Positions 34,135 through 45,925 of a stretch of DNA of 64,000 nucleotides are shown piece after piece (within the stretch, counting starts at the first letter, position 1; the number at the start of each line of letters is the position of its first letter). This DNA comes from Austropuccinia psidii. Taxonomy: Eukaryota; Basidiomycota; Pucciniomycetes; Pucciniales; Sphaerophragmiaceae. Where the stretch lies: positions 25,371,105-25,435,104 of the forward strand of contig JALGQZ010000013.1 of assembly GCA_023105745.1 (NCBI GenBank). The letters are read 5' to 3'. A program made the position numbers and the translations under genes. Below the pieces are notes generated by a model. It did not search any database. It had not been told where the DNA came from and saw nothing but the letters and a program-made list of their open reading frames with translations.

Positions 34135-36383
34135 ACCATGAATAAGGCCAGATGCCTTCTGAAACACTCTGGCCTTCCTCTTTCCTACTGGGCTGAAGCA
34201 GTCAATACAGCCGTGTACCTAGAAAATCTGACCCCAAACAGTTCCATTGATTTTGAAAAACCTCTCGAAAATGGCACTGTCAGGAACCCTCACTCAAATA
34301 CCTCCATCCCTTTGGATGCCTTGGTATATACTACAACAACTATATTAATGGAAAGTTTTCAGACAGGGGAGTCAAAGGAGTGTTCCTGTGGTACGGGGAA
34401 GGAGATCACAGTTTTAGAATCCTGGACGTGGAGAAAGGTAATGTCATTCTTTCTCACCATGTAAAATTTGACGATGATGTTTTCCCATATAAAGACCTCG
34501 CGTTCCCTAAACAAGAATCTCTTGACCTTTTTTTTCATGACCCCCCTTTTTTGCCATCTGACTCTGCTTCTTTGCTTTCGCTCAAATCACCTGTAACCAA
34601 TAAAAATCTCCCTCCGATTTCCCTGCCGATTGAACCAGAAGTCATCCCCACAGACATCTCGACCACTCCAATGACCAACTTGCCTAAACACAAAGGGTAC
34701 ACCTGGGTCCCCAAAACCACCAATCTCAACCAGAACGAAATCATCAGAAACATTGATCCTCGAAACATCCTAAATGAATCCAGACGAAAAATTCACTCTA
34801 TCAACTCTGTCAGTACCCTTAACTCAGATCCAAAAAACTATATTCAAGCCTTGCAGAGCCCAGAAAAAGATTTCTGGATTGACACTATTAGAAATGAACT
34901 CGACAATATGACCAAACATCAAGTATGGACCCCTTCAAATCATCCACCCTATTTAAAGCCACTAACTACCACCTGGGTTTTCAAAAAGAAGACCGATGAA
35001 AATGGCAATCTCACTAAATTCAAGGCCCGACTCTGTGTTAGAGGCTTCAGTCAAACAGAAGGCATAGACTACGACGAAGTCTTTGCTCCCACAGGAAGAC
35101 AGGCTTCCCTTCGACTTCTTCTTACCCTTTGTTCTCTGAATAAGTTTGAAGTCCACCAAATGGATGTTCGATGTGCCTTTTTAAATGGAAAACCAAAAGA
35201 AGAATTATATATTTTTTATCCCGATGGTCTCCCTCAATCCAGCGAATTCAAGACACTACGACTAAATAAATCGCTCTATGGTTTAAAACAAAGCCCTCGA
35301 TGCTGGCACTCCGAACTCAGAGGCACCTTGATCAAATTAAATCTACACCCTTCAGAAATAGATCCTTTCCTATTTTACAGTAAAGACAAACTCAAACCCT
35401 TCTACTTATATGTTCATGTTGATGATCTCCTTTTTGGAGGTAGCTGGGTATCCGACTTTAAAAATAAAATACAAGAATATTTTGACATGGAAGACCTAAA
35501 TGTCAGTAAATATGCCCTAGGCATTCGAATCATACAAAAAGGAGAATACACCAGCCTCATTCAAGATAAAATGATCTCCAAGATACTCACCGAATTCCAA
35601 ATTGAAAAATGTAGAGGAAACTCCTCCCCCCTTCCTTCAAACTATCAAGAACTTAAAAATTCTGACCTGGTCGAAACAATCAAAATCCCTTTCAACTACC
35701 GACAAGTCATTGGACTTCTTCAATATTTGGTCCAATGCACTCGACCTGACCTTGCCTTCTCTATCTCATTCCTATCCCAATTTTTAGAAAACCCTAAAAG
35801 TCAACACTATCAAGCAGTATTCCATGTTCTTAAATATCTATCCCTCACCAAGACCTTAGAGCTTAAACTAGGAATCCAAGGTTTAACTCACTCCCCTGAC
35901 AAAATTCTATGTTTTACCGATTCTGATTGGGGAGGTGCAAATGAGAAGAGATCCTTCTCTGGGTCTGTTATTTATTTTTTTGGCACCATTGGGTGGAAAT
36001 CACAGAAACAACGCGTCATCGCTCTTTCTTCCGCTGAAGCAGAATACAATGCCCTGAGTAGCTGCTGTCAAGATAGTGAATGGCTATGCCAACTCATCTC
36101 TGAAATTACGTTCAAGAAAATCACTTCCACCATCTATTCCGACAATCAAACCTCCATAGCTCTTGCCTCCAATCGCATCTACCATCATGGCACAAGACAC
36201 ATTGACTTCAGACTTCATTTCATACGATCCCTAATGGAGGATGAGAAAATCCTGCTAAAGTATATTCCTACTCAATATATGGTGGCTGATCTACTCACCA
36301 AAAACCTTCCCTACCCAAAATCAAAAGGTCATATCGAAATCATCTTTGGAGGTCAACACAAGTTGCAAGGTACGGAGGAGTGA
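34135..36383 (+). pseudogene. pol: Element F integrase end, reverse transcriptase and RNase H
   Basis: The frame resumes as TTMNKARCLLKHSGLPLSYW, then shifts near 34265: KPLE in one frame continues as WHCQEPSLKYLHPFGCLG in another. From 34380 a 667-codon frame is intact to 36383. RT: WVFKKKTDENGN near 34974, HQMDVRCAFLNG near 35156 and the catalytic HVDDLLFG at residues 346-353 of that frame. RNase H: FTDSDWGGANEKRSFSG near 35916, SSAEAEYNAL near 36028 and VADLLTKNLP near 36283. The single frameshift separates it from integrase. Confidence 0.93.
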
Positions 36384-36973
36384 AAGAATTACCTATAATT
36401 TACCCAATTATGGAACTCTCTTTTACCTTACTTTTCTGAGAGTACTACTTTAAGACTAGTATTGTCTAGCTTTTTTTGTTACTACCCCATTGTTTCCGTA
36501 CCCTATCAAACAGATGGGGTCCCCTTTTTTTGTTATTTAAACTAGTCTTCATCTCTTGTTCCATTGTTCCCCATCTAGTTCTTTCTGTTCCTCTCTCTTT
36601 CGTCCAGGTTCGCTGCGACTCCCCTGTCCTTGATACTCTGTTGGCTTAAAGACTTACGTCTTGTTGCCCATCTTAGGTTGACTACCTTTTCAACTTGTCT
36701 CCTTGCTCTTCTGCAATTAATCTAGTTCTTTCTGTTCCTCTCTCTTTCGTCCAGGTTCGCTGCGACTCCCCTGTCCCTGATACTCTGTTGGCTTAAAGAC
36801 TTACGTCTTGTTGCCCATCTTAGGTTCCCTGCGACTCCCCTGTCCCTGATACTCTGTTGGCTTAAAGACTTACGTCTTGTTGCCCATCTTAGGTTCACTG
36901 TGACTCCCCTGTCCCTGATACTCTGTTGGCTTAAAGACTTACGTCTTGTTGCCCATCTTAGCTCCTTTTTACA
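36381..36973 (+). mobile_element. 3' LTR of element F
   Basis: 593 bases. The 69-bp unit occurs four times (36608-36676, 36755-36823, 36824-36892, 36893-36961); the last three are directly joined. A purine run ggtacggaggag just before 36381 is the polypurine tract. Confidence 0.93.
36608..36961 (+). repeat. 69-bp repeats in F 3' LTR (4 copies)
   Basis: Four copies of the same unit as in the 5' LTR. Copies 3 and 4 differ from copy 2 at only a few bases (gttccctgcgac, gttcactgtgac). The extra two explain most of the LTR length difference of 139 bases (2 x 69 = 138). Confidence 0.92.
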
Positions 36974-37157
36974 CTTTCTGAATCAGCGAAAACAGGAAAA
37001 TTTGTCAAGTGGCGCGTGAGTGCTTGTTCAACCCTCCAGTGACCAACGAGGAACTGAACATAGCCCAAAGTGTATTAGGAATCTGTCTCATTTCTGAATG
37101 CAAATGGGAAAAGTAAATAAAAACCAAGTTAGTTCTAGGCCATTCACTTGGGGATTT

Positions 37158-37187
37158 CAGGTGACGTTTGGATGTGTACGTCACCTG
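37158..37187. repeat. Inverted repeat at the broken end of fragment G
   Basis: A perfect 10-bp stem, CAGGTGACGT (37158-37167) and ACGTCACCTG (37178-37187), with a 10-base loop. It sits where homology of fragment G to copia Gag-protease stops. Confidence 0.7.
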
Positions 37188-38290
37188 GACGTAGACATGG
37201 GGGTGTGCAGTGCTTTGAACAATGTCATCATAAGCTTGTTATTATTGATCATGATGGTCACAGTGCCTTTTCCAGTTGAGATCAGGCTACTGGTAGGGTC
37301 GCTGGTGGCGATTTTAAGCTCCTTCGTTTTGATGAAATTTGTAAATAACTTCTTGTTATTGAGCATATGGTGGGTGGCTCCACAGTCGACTACAAGGCTG
37401 TTTTCTTCAGTGGTGTTTAAGATTTTAGTTGTTAGGAGAGCTGAAGCCCCTGTCTGATGCGTTTCGGCCTCATTATCCTGCTTGCTATATTTCTTTCTGC
37501 CCCTATTAGATGGTGGATGTAGTTCTGGATGTTCTACCCAGCAGCTACTTTCTTTATGGGTAGTATTTTTGGGATTATGTTTGCCGTTTTGACAAACATA
37601 CAGGATTTTGTAGGGGTATGATGTCGCATTGCTGAGTAATGCTGACATTTTTGAGGAGTCATATTCTTTATTTGAGGAATTCATATCTTTTGTTTTTCAA
37701 TGATTAATTAGATCTAAAAGTTTGTTCATAACTATTTTGTGTCTAGCCACAGATTCCCCACTCATAACCAGGTTATCGATGATGTGATTGTAGGTGTTGC
37801 AATCCCTCGTTATTTTGCCCAAAATGGAGTAGGCTAGAATTTCATTAGGTATTACTATACCTATGCTTGAGATGTCTAGTAATAGCATCTGGCATTTTTC
37901 AATGTATGATTCAATGTTGCCATTAAATTTTAAACACTCCCATGGTAACCAGATCCTCCCTTTGTGGATGAACATATGTGGAGGGAATTTTGAGTGTATT
38001 TTGGACCATAAAGAGTGTGCACTACAAAACGTATGAGAGTCTACTACACTGATAAAAACGTTGTGGTCAATCTTGTTGCTTATTAGACTGACTGCTTCGT
38101 CGTTAGCCAAGTTCCATTTTCCCAGCGATTCTGGAGTTGAATAACTAGGAGCTTGATTCGTGCATACGGAATATAGGCGTCGTGCACGGAGTTCTATATA
38201 CATCTTGATGTGCCATAAGGTGTAATTTGACCCATCTAAGATAGGTATGTTATTCGACTCCCTGTGGATGATCTTGTCCGTTATTAACAT
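37181..38290 (-). pseudogene. Fragment G: copia gag and protease, minus strand
   Basis: Minus-strand reading from the ATG at 38290. The first 197 codons are a copia Gag (NIPILDGSNYTLWHIKM near the start; SNKIDHNVFISVV; LLWSKIH-type block). A tga (37694-37696) splits the frame; then SSNKEYDSS, a His/Cys region (CQNGKHNPKNTTHKESSCW) and a protease start VVDCGATHHMLNN. In that motif Cys stands where Ser is usual (D-S-G); the Asp is kept. Homology ends near 37187 and no integrase or RT follows. No LTR is seen next to it. Confidence 0.85.
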
Positions 38291-40264
38291 TGTTCACCTT
38301 TAAAGAAATTGAGCTTCAAGACTGTAAATCTAAAAGAATAGAAAACTGAAGGTTTTATATTAACACAAGATAGCACATGAGAACTATGATAAAAGTATAA
38401 GTACCTGACACCAGGGAAATTTTTATGTGACTGGTTAGCCAGTCATTTAATTTGCCCTGTCTGTGACTTGAAAATGGCTATTCATGTGAAATGAATACAA
38501 ACAAGATATAATTATAAGATGACCTAAGAAAAGCCCAAATATTACCTGCATGAACTTCGGTATTAGATTTTTCTTTCACAACTGGATTAGCTCAATATAT
38601 GATTAAAAGAACCTTTCATAATTTAACAATCATATTTGCAAAGAAAATTACATGGGGAAGAAGTGGGTTATTTCAGTATTTTGAGCAGCATCCCTTTCTT
38701 CTCAAGCCCCTATTATTCAGAATTGCCCCCCTTTAAAATGTTTGAGAGATCAATAAATATTGTATAATTTGTGTTTTTAGAGTCAAAAAGAAAGAAAGTT
38801 TCACTTTATCTTTGAATATGCATATTCATTTTAATGAGCTATTTGATCACTTAATGGTCTTCCAAATTTGGCTATCAATTACTCAGTAATTCTCTGTGAG
38901 TTATGTGATATGAGAAGAATATCTTTCAATTAAAGGATGAAAAAAATGGGAATTTTATCAATTAAGCATTAATATCTATTGCTTAATATCACAATTTATT
39001 GCACAAAAAAAGGTCATCATGTCTTGACATGAGCCTTAAATGTTCCATTGAGAGCACAGAATAAAAATTGATCAATATCCAAATATCAGAAATTATGAAA
39101 TGGTTTTGGGAACTAATATCAAGAAGGCTCAGCCATACCCATATATTCCAAATTCAAACATTTTCATCATTTTAACTTGTTATACACTTCCCTCTGAAAT
39201 GAAACACACCACCAACAATTTCTGAAAGAAGCTCTGTGGACAAGAATTGATAGTTTTCTGACAGATAAGCAATGGAAATAACTGGAGGTTTTAAAGAGTA
39301 TTTGATAAGATACACCTTTCACATTCAGAAATTATCATAATTAAAAAAATATTCTTGAATTTCATCTTTCAGGTAAAGAGAAGCTTGTTCATTGTATTGA
39401 AATTTCCAAAAATTCAGAACATATGTTTGGTAAAAGAAGTTTTTTTCTAGAATTTTTGATATACAAACATTTGTGTCTGCAGTAATATGTTTTGGTGGTT
39501 TTGTTTTTATAAAAGTGTTTTTGGTTTTTGGTTAAAATTTTACATAATCTACCTCAAAGTTCAATTATTTTTGAATAATATCAGAAATTTAGTAGTAATC
39601 CAAAGATGTTCAACCAAAAAATGTAAATTTGAGCTCAAAGATCAGAAATTTGGACATTATTTTTTAAAAGAAATTCATCTTCATAAGTATTTTGGCTACT
39701 CCATCATAATAACATTATTTTCATTCTTTGCCAAAGTTTAGATTATATATTAAGTATGCCACTAGAACTTAAAGTTTTGCATTCTCATTACTAGGAAAAA
39801 ATGAAATCATGAAGTTTATTCCCTCCTGTAAGGTTTATATTGAACCCCACTTTTTTCAAAAGGAATATGTGAACTACAAGTTGTCTTTAGGAAGGAAAAA
39901 GTGACAGGCTACTCAAATGCTATAGAGTGGTTTGCACATGAATTATATTATCTGCTTGAAAGTACATCTTTAATTATAATATCTGTTGCACCACTCACTG
40001 AATACTCCTACTAATGATAAAGTTCAATTCATTAGCCATTACAAAATTGGAAAATGTGAGTGTTTTTGCATAGTTGATGTTCCAAAAAATATCAAAGGAC
40101 AGCTGAGGCTCTCCATCAGTTTCTTTCATTTCCTCTCATGATGAACCTCCCTCCAAAGATGATTAAAATTGTTTCACAATTATGCTCAAATACATGGAAT
40201 AACTCAGCTTGTTCCCATTGGCTTTCAGGGATAGATGATCAAAATAATATGTTCCTACAATAAA
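38291..40264. other. Unassigned A+T-rich DNA
   Basis: Only short low-complexity frames (for example 39487-39741, 84 codons, rich in Phe, Lys and Ile). No motif, RNA gene or repeat of other parts of the window is recognised. Confidence 0.4.
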
Positions 40265-40800
40265 AATGTTGGGGGTTGGTTTATATCACCTTGTGCAGAT
40301 GGCCCCCACAAGGTAGCTCCAAAATACAGAGGTCATTCATATATGGTATTGTAAGCAACCCCCCAGAACCAGCTTCAAATGGCTGGGGGTGGTTTGATCC
40401 CACTAGTGTGAAAGGCCTTATGACACCACCTCCAAGACTGTGGATTTGGTTACAAAAAGGTTTTGTGAAAAACCCCTAAAACCAAATAGAAATTGGAGGG
40501 GTGCTGTTTTCAACAACCCCCCAAATCCAGATGTAAAAGGCCATGAGGTTGTTTGCATCAGGTAGCTCAAAAAAACCCCTCAAAACAATGGCAAAAGTAC
40601 AGGTGTTGCTTTGATTAGATAGTGAAAACAACCCACCAAAACTGGCTGCAAAAAGGTTGGGGATTGTTTGCATCAGCTTTTACAAACAACCCCCAAAACA
40701 AGCAGTAAAAGGCCGGGGGGTTGTTTGCATCAGCTAGCGCAAACAACCCCCCAAACCCAGCTGTAAAACACCAGGGGGTTGTGAACACCAGCCTCTGCAG
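40265..40800. repeat. Minisatellite of hairpin-forming units, about 60-80 bp each
   Basis: The theme is G-run + ttgtttgcatcagctag + caaacaa + C-run + aaacccagctgtaaaaggcc, repeated with decay about seven times. The clearest unit has a perfect 14-bp dyad: GGGGGGTTGTTTGC (40715-40728) and GCAAACAACCCCCC (40739-40752), loop of 10. Units grow more diverged leftward. No coding role. Confidence 0.8.
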
Positions 40801-40924
40801 TGTTAGGATATTGCAGGTGGGCCCTGGCGGCACCAGTCAAGAAAAACACTGAGGCATAATGGGTGGTCTCTCTCTACAAGAGGAGAGCCCCCCATGGATC
40901 TTAGCAAGGAATGCCTCATTGCCT

Positions 40925-41003
40925 GCCACATGGGTGATTTGAACCCATGGCAAAGTGAGCAAGTAGTGCAGATGCAAGGCTTACCAGCTAAGAGAGGAAC
41001 AAT
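40925..41003 (-). other. tRNA-like or SINE-like patch
   Basis: On the minus strand, CTTAGCTGGTAAGCC resembles a tRNA D-arm/A-box, and about 40 bases on, CATGGGTTCAAATCACCCATG resembles a T-arm/B-box (consensus GGTTCRANTCC, with extra bases). A matching acceptor stem cannot be formed, so it is not a working tRNA gene. It may be a tRNA-derived SINE head or chance similarity. Confidence 0.3.
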
Positions 41004-41058
41004 TGGATGTTGCCAGTTCATCCCCAATTTTGTATCAGTTTTTTTTAAAAAAAAATTT

Positions 41059-41290
41059 GTACTAGTTTTTTTCAAATAAACTATTTTTGTACTAGTTTTT
41101 TTTCAAATAAACTATTTTCGTACTAGTTTTTTTTCAAATAAACTATTTTTGTACTAGTTTTTTTCAAATAAACTATTTTTGTACTAGTTTGTTTTTTCAA
41201 AAAACTATTTTTGCACCAGTTTTTTTTCAAAAAAATATGTTTGTACTAATTTTTTGCAAAAAATCTTTTTTGCACTTGTTTTTTTCAAAA
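41059..41290. repeat. T-rich tandem array, 30-32 bp unit
   Basis: The unit gtactagttttttttcaaa + taaactattttt recurs at 41059, 41089, 41120, 41151, 41181, 41213 and 41243, first almost perfect and then decaying to gcaccag and gtactaa forms. Confidence 0.88.
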
Positions 41291-42130
41291 AACCATTGTA
41301 TTATTTCTTTAGAAAAGCTGCTTTTTGATTATTATTTGCCAATCAACTGTTTGTTTCCTAGTATTTTCAAAAAAGTGTTTTTTACTGCCTTTTACTATTC
41401 TTCCAAGGGTCTTATCAAAAAAATATTTTCAAATAGTTTTGCAAAAACAAAGTTTAACTATTTTTTTCAAAAATGACTTTTTTGAAAGAAGGTAGTTTTT
41501 TGGAAAAAGAACATTTTTTTCAATGTTACTTTTTTTTGTCAAAGAAACCAGCTAAATTTTTAACATAAAAACACTTTTTTGTAATTTTAGAAGCAAAATT
41601 GTTTTTTCTAGGAAAGCTTTCCCAAGTAACTTTTTATTTTGAAAATGCTGTTTTTTCCTCAAAAATATAGATTTCTTTCCAAAGAAACTTTTTTCAAAAA
41701 AACTAAGAATTCGAAAAGAACTTTTTTTCAACAAGAAAATATTTTTTTGTTCAAAGATGTTATTTCTTTTTGAATAGAACTACATTTTTCAGAAAATCTA
41801 TCCTTTTTTTCAAAAAAAACTGTGACCTCCCAAAAGACTTTTTCAAAGAGTCATTTTTTTGCAAAAGACCTACTTTCTCCCAAAACCTGTAATTTTATTC
41901 AAACTGAATCATTTGACTTAAAACTCCCACTTTGAAACAAGAAACCAATATTTTTGCAAAAAAACCCATGGAATTCAACTTAAGAAAACAAGAGTTTTCT
42001 ACTAAGTAAAGTGTTCTTTCAGAAAACTCTGACTTTTGTAGAAAAGGAAACATAATTCTTTAATCAAAAATACTTTTGAAAAATGATTCTTATCATTACA
42101 CAAAGTAAAAGACCTTTATTATCCAAAAAT
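41291..42130. repeat. Low-complexity ttttcaaaa-rich DNA, probable decayed array
   Basis: Irregular alternation of T runs and A runs (ttttttcaaaaaa themes) continues from the tandem array. Frames here (41189-41476 plus, 41552-41734 minus) are Phe/Lys-rich artefacts. Confidence 0.6.
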
Positions 42131-43584
42131 TAACTTCAGAAACCCTTTTTTGAGCTCAAAGAAATATGAAAATACATAAGGAATCCTGGACCATCACCGA
42201 ATTTATGAAATTTGAAAATTATCATGGGCTTATTCAACAATAAAATTTATAGTTCTCATAGAAAAACTAACTTTTCATTTCTTTGGATCACACCTAAATG
42301 AAAAAATACTATTTATCAATCTTTCATAAAGACATTAATTCACATGCATGGAGAACATTATACTTTGGATCAGAAGATTACTAATTTATAACTTCTTTTA
42401 TTTATACATTTCACCAAAAATTAGAAGAGTAATAAACTTTTAGCATCTATTTAATTATTTCTTGCTTCAAACTATTTGTGAAAGTAAAAAATATGTTATT
42501 CTCCTCCATTCCTTGAGCATATCACTTAATTTACTTTCAGTGATCTTAATAAGTACTCTTCTCTTTGATATATTAATTTTGGTTCTCTTAAGAGGTTGGG
42601 AATTTCTTTTTTTTCAGTTTCCTGGAAAGAATATAAATACTAACTTCAGTATATTTCAAGAACACAAATGGGATTAACATTTATTATCTAATGGATAATC
42701 TTTTCATTTATGTCAGATACTCTTGTAAATTATTCTCATTAAAAATCCCTGACCATTCTGTAAATTAAATGAAGTGAAATCCTACTTGTGGCAAGTCGAA
42801 AACTCTATAATAAAGGTAAGTGAAATTTGGATTTTTGGCAATTTTTAATGTTGGATGCTTTTATTATTATAATCAAGTCCTTCTCTTGAGAGAAATTAAA
42901 ACACTGTATTTTCAGCTAATAAGAATAAAAAAGGAATATTCAAGTGATATCAGGGTAAAAAGAAAGTCACCTATTAAGAACAAACAAACTATGCCAAAGC
43001 TCTCTCCTGGTCATAATGTGTGACTGGCCAGCAAGTTACACCAAAAATGCCCTGGTATGAAGGTGAACAACAATAGAATACACAGATCAACTTAGACTGA
43101 CGACTATGACGAACTAGAATGCAACACTAAAATAGAGAAATGATAGTAAGACAACATTTGTACATTATTAAGGTGCTAGAAGATAGCATACCTCTAAACT
43201 CAGGGATCTCTAAGTTTAATGTAGATAACAAATAACTTCTGGTACACACGTTAGTTAATCTATATAAAATATATTAGTAAGCTCTAATAATTGTGCGATC
43301 TTGAAAATTGGTTGGCTGTTTCACATACCACTACTTGATTGAAATGATTACGATAAGTTCTTAGATAGTGGAGAGTGTACAACGCTTAGTTGTATCACTC
43401 TTAGGTTGTATTAATGAAATAGTAAAGATAAGATGTGCTGAGAAATCTGAACAACTGCTCTTGGTGCTTATAAGCTGGTTGTCCTCTTAAGAGCACAGCT
43501 TTAAGTATTACGTCACACCATCTTTTTTTAGCTAGCTTAGGGAGTTAGTTGAGGTTTAGGAGAAGCGCTCAGATAGTTTTTACA
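42131..43584. other. Unassigned A+T-rich DNA
   Basis: No frame above about 72 codons and no recognised motif. It continues into repeat R1 copy 2. Confidence 0.35.
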
Positions 43585-43918
43585 GTAAAACTGTGAAATA
43601 TCTCCCCTTTAATAAATGTTTAATTTTTCTCATCACAAAGGGTAACTCTTTCTCTCTTCCCTGGGAGAGAACATTTTACCCAAACAAAAAGAGAAGAATG
43701 AATTTAAGTCTCTCTGACTGTGAAAACTATTAATTAAGTGTTTAGATGAATGAAGGAACCATTTCATCTACTTATGGTTAGAAAACTCCCAAAACCTCAA
43801 TTCATGTACAAATAATGATGTTGTACTCAGAACAAACTGTCTTCAAAAATAATGGTTCTGGGTTCTGAAACAAATAGTTCATAATTATTCTTATCAAAGA
43901 GTTTCTGTGATTTGTGAG
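43585..43918. repeat. Dispersed repeat R1, copy 2 (CpG-depleted), interrupted by element E
   Basis: It matches 30896-31229 base by base with substitutions. The match stops exactly at the TGTGAACC start of the E LTR, which supports 43919 as the insertion point. Confidence 0.88.
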
Positions 43919-45906
43919 TGTGAACCTTTGAGATATGACCACATACCCAAAAAAGGTCACAAGAAATATTTAAAATAATTATACATTTAAAATAATTATC
44001 TTAAAGCTACAAAAATACCGTAAATTGGCATAAAGCTTGGTTTAACTCAAAAGCCAATGAATAAAGATGTAAAATAAATCATACCATTGGATTCCCCATG
44101 GTAAGATACACATATATCATTTTTATGGCAGACCTGTAAAGTCAATATTTAATAAGTTATAAGTAATAATACCTTAAAAAAAACACAAATCCCTATTTAC
44201 TTCAAAGATCAATGAGACAACATGTGAAATAAATGGTAACATTAGTGTTTCCATAAAATTCCACATATAAAATAATTAAGAAGCTAAGCTCCAAAGTCAA
44301 TACTTAAGGAATTAAGCTGAATATATGCACTTTTTTGGTCAACGCATATATTCAAGGAATTTAGCTCATATCTTTTGAAATATGCATGATAGAGTGATTA
44401 ACCAAAAGTAACGTCATCACGTAACTACTTTATAAATACAGAAATGAAGTATATTTCACAAGTTATAAACAAGGTTAAAAACTGTATGGGATTATTGACT
44501 AAAATCAACAGAGCTGTTGACCACTTTGTTGTGAAAGTGGTCCAAACTTAAAATAAAGCACACAGTTGGATTCTCCTAGTTTATTCGTGAAGAATGATGT
44601 ATTTCTTATTATAATATTCAAGGTATAACCCCTTGAAATCATGGTTTGAAGCTTAAAATATTAAATTTCAACAGAAAAGATGAGTTACAAGAAAAATCAT
44701 CAAAAATAGAGTTTTGATGATGTAATGAAATGCTCTTGGAAGCATAATACGGTTATTCCAAGCTATTAGAATTCACTTCCTGGATTTCTGTAGCGTGTAA
44801 ATCTTAAAAGCTATTAAGGATCAAAGTTTGAGCTTAATTTGATCATTTATGATCACTCACTGTAACTTTAAATTAAGTTTAACGGTCATATGAGTGATAG
44901 AATTAGTGAGTACTGTTAGTTTATGATTAAAACTAATAAAATCCACGAAATTTGGGGTTCTTCCAAGCCTTTGACATCATCAAACTTAGAGTTATAGTGA
45001 TAGCTCTAAATAATGGCGTAATAATGATTTAATATGGTTTGATCATGATGTAATCATCACCAAACCTTAAAATATTGATCAATTCCAGTGGATATGATCA
45101 GTACACGTCTACTAGATGCCTGTCGGACTCTAGGAGGGAGGTACTTACTATAAAGAGAGCTCTTTTTACTCTGTTTTCCCCTCAGACGCATCAAAAATAT
45201 TAAATCACTACAATTAAAAAGGTAATATCTTTATTCTTTATATATAAAACTTTTATATTATTAAAGACCAAAGATCATCTTATTATGATCATCAATTTTG
45301 ACATTATTAAATATTTTATTTTATTTTTTTTGTTAAAAATCTCTCTAAAATCTCATTTCCACATAAAAATCAAGAATATTTGTAATTTTTTCTATTTTTT
45401 ATTGTAAATACAATTTGGATAAGTTGTATTTACATTTTATGGCATAAAATATCTCAAAATTACTATATTAAGTATTAAAAGTAGGTTATTTTCTCTTATT
45501 ATAATAATTTTCTCTTTATTATTCTTTTAATAATTCTTTAATTAATATAAATAGTATTTATATTGATTTATAACTTTAATATTGGTAATATTATTGTTAT
45601 TAATTGTTTTTTATTAATAAAAAACAATTTTTTACGCCTTTATTGCTTGTTTGTAACAGTAATAAAGTGCCATTAAATATATTAATTATTTTATATTAAT
45701 ATATTTATTTTATTATATTATATTTTATAATATAAATAATATTATTATATTTATTTAATAATATAATTATTTTTAAGCCATAATTATAATAATTCTTTAT
45801 TATTATAATTATTTTTATCTTATTTATTTCATTTATAAGGACGTTCATAGTACAATAAGTCAAATATTAGTAATTTTTGGTTATTGTTTCATAGTCAAAC
45901 CTTACA
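43919..45906 (+). mobile_element. 5' LTR of element E
   Basis: It starts TGTGAACCTTTGAG and ends …catagtcaaaccttaca. The left border is fixed by the break in repeat R1, the right by the primer site that follows. The last 600 bases are extremely A+T rich. About 1.99 kb. Confidence 0.85.
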
Positions 45907-45925
45907 TTTGGGGGCCTGGACGTGA
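45907..45925 (+). other. Candidate tRNA primer-binding site of element E
   Basis: TTTGGGGGCCTGGACGTG follows the LTR end directly. The same block follows the LTRs of C (52569) and, in decayed form, D. A shared position right after the LTR end in three elements argues for a primer site. Confidence 0.65.

Larger units (their letters stand above)
31893..36973 (+). mobile_element. Element F: complete but broken Ty1/copia retrotransposon
   Basis: LTRs 31893-32346 and 36381-36973 begin TGAAAGAATTACC and end CTCCTTTTTACA. The perfect target duplication is CTTTC (31888-31892 and 36974-36978). The domain order Gag, protease, integrase, RT, RNase H is that of copia. The LTRs differ at 2 of the first 60 bases, but their lengths differ (454 against 593) because of tandem repeats. 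Two stops and one frameshift interrupt an otherwise continuous Gag-Pol frame, so it is fairly young and dead. Confidence 0.96.

Noticed and set aside
36608..36961. Tandem 69-bp repeats as a CRISPR array
   Set aside because: The units are directly joined with no unique spacers, in a eukaryotic copia LTR.
37098..37457. 119-codon plus-strand frame as a membrane protein gene
   Set aside because: It is the antisense shadow of the copia Gag-protease fragment G.
39487..39741. 84-codon frame as a small gene
   Set aside because: Low-complexity Phe/Lys/Ile composition in A+T-rich DNA, no motif, no supporting signals.
40925..41003. A functional tRNA gene on the minus strand
   Set aside because: No acceptor stem can be formed and the T-arm has extra bases.
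41059..41290. Regular 30-bp repeats as a CRISPR array
   Set aside because: The unit is continuous low-complexity sequence without distinct spacers.
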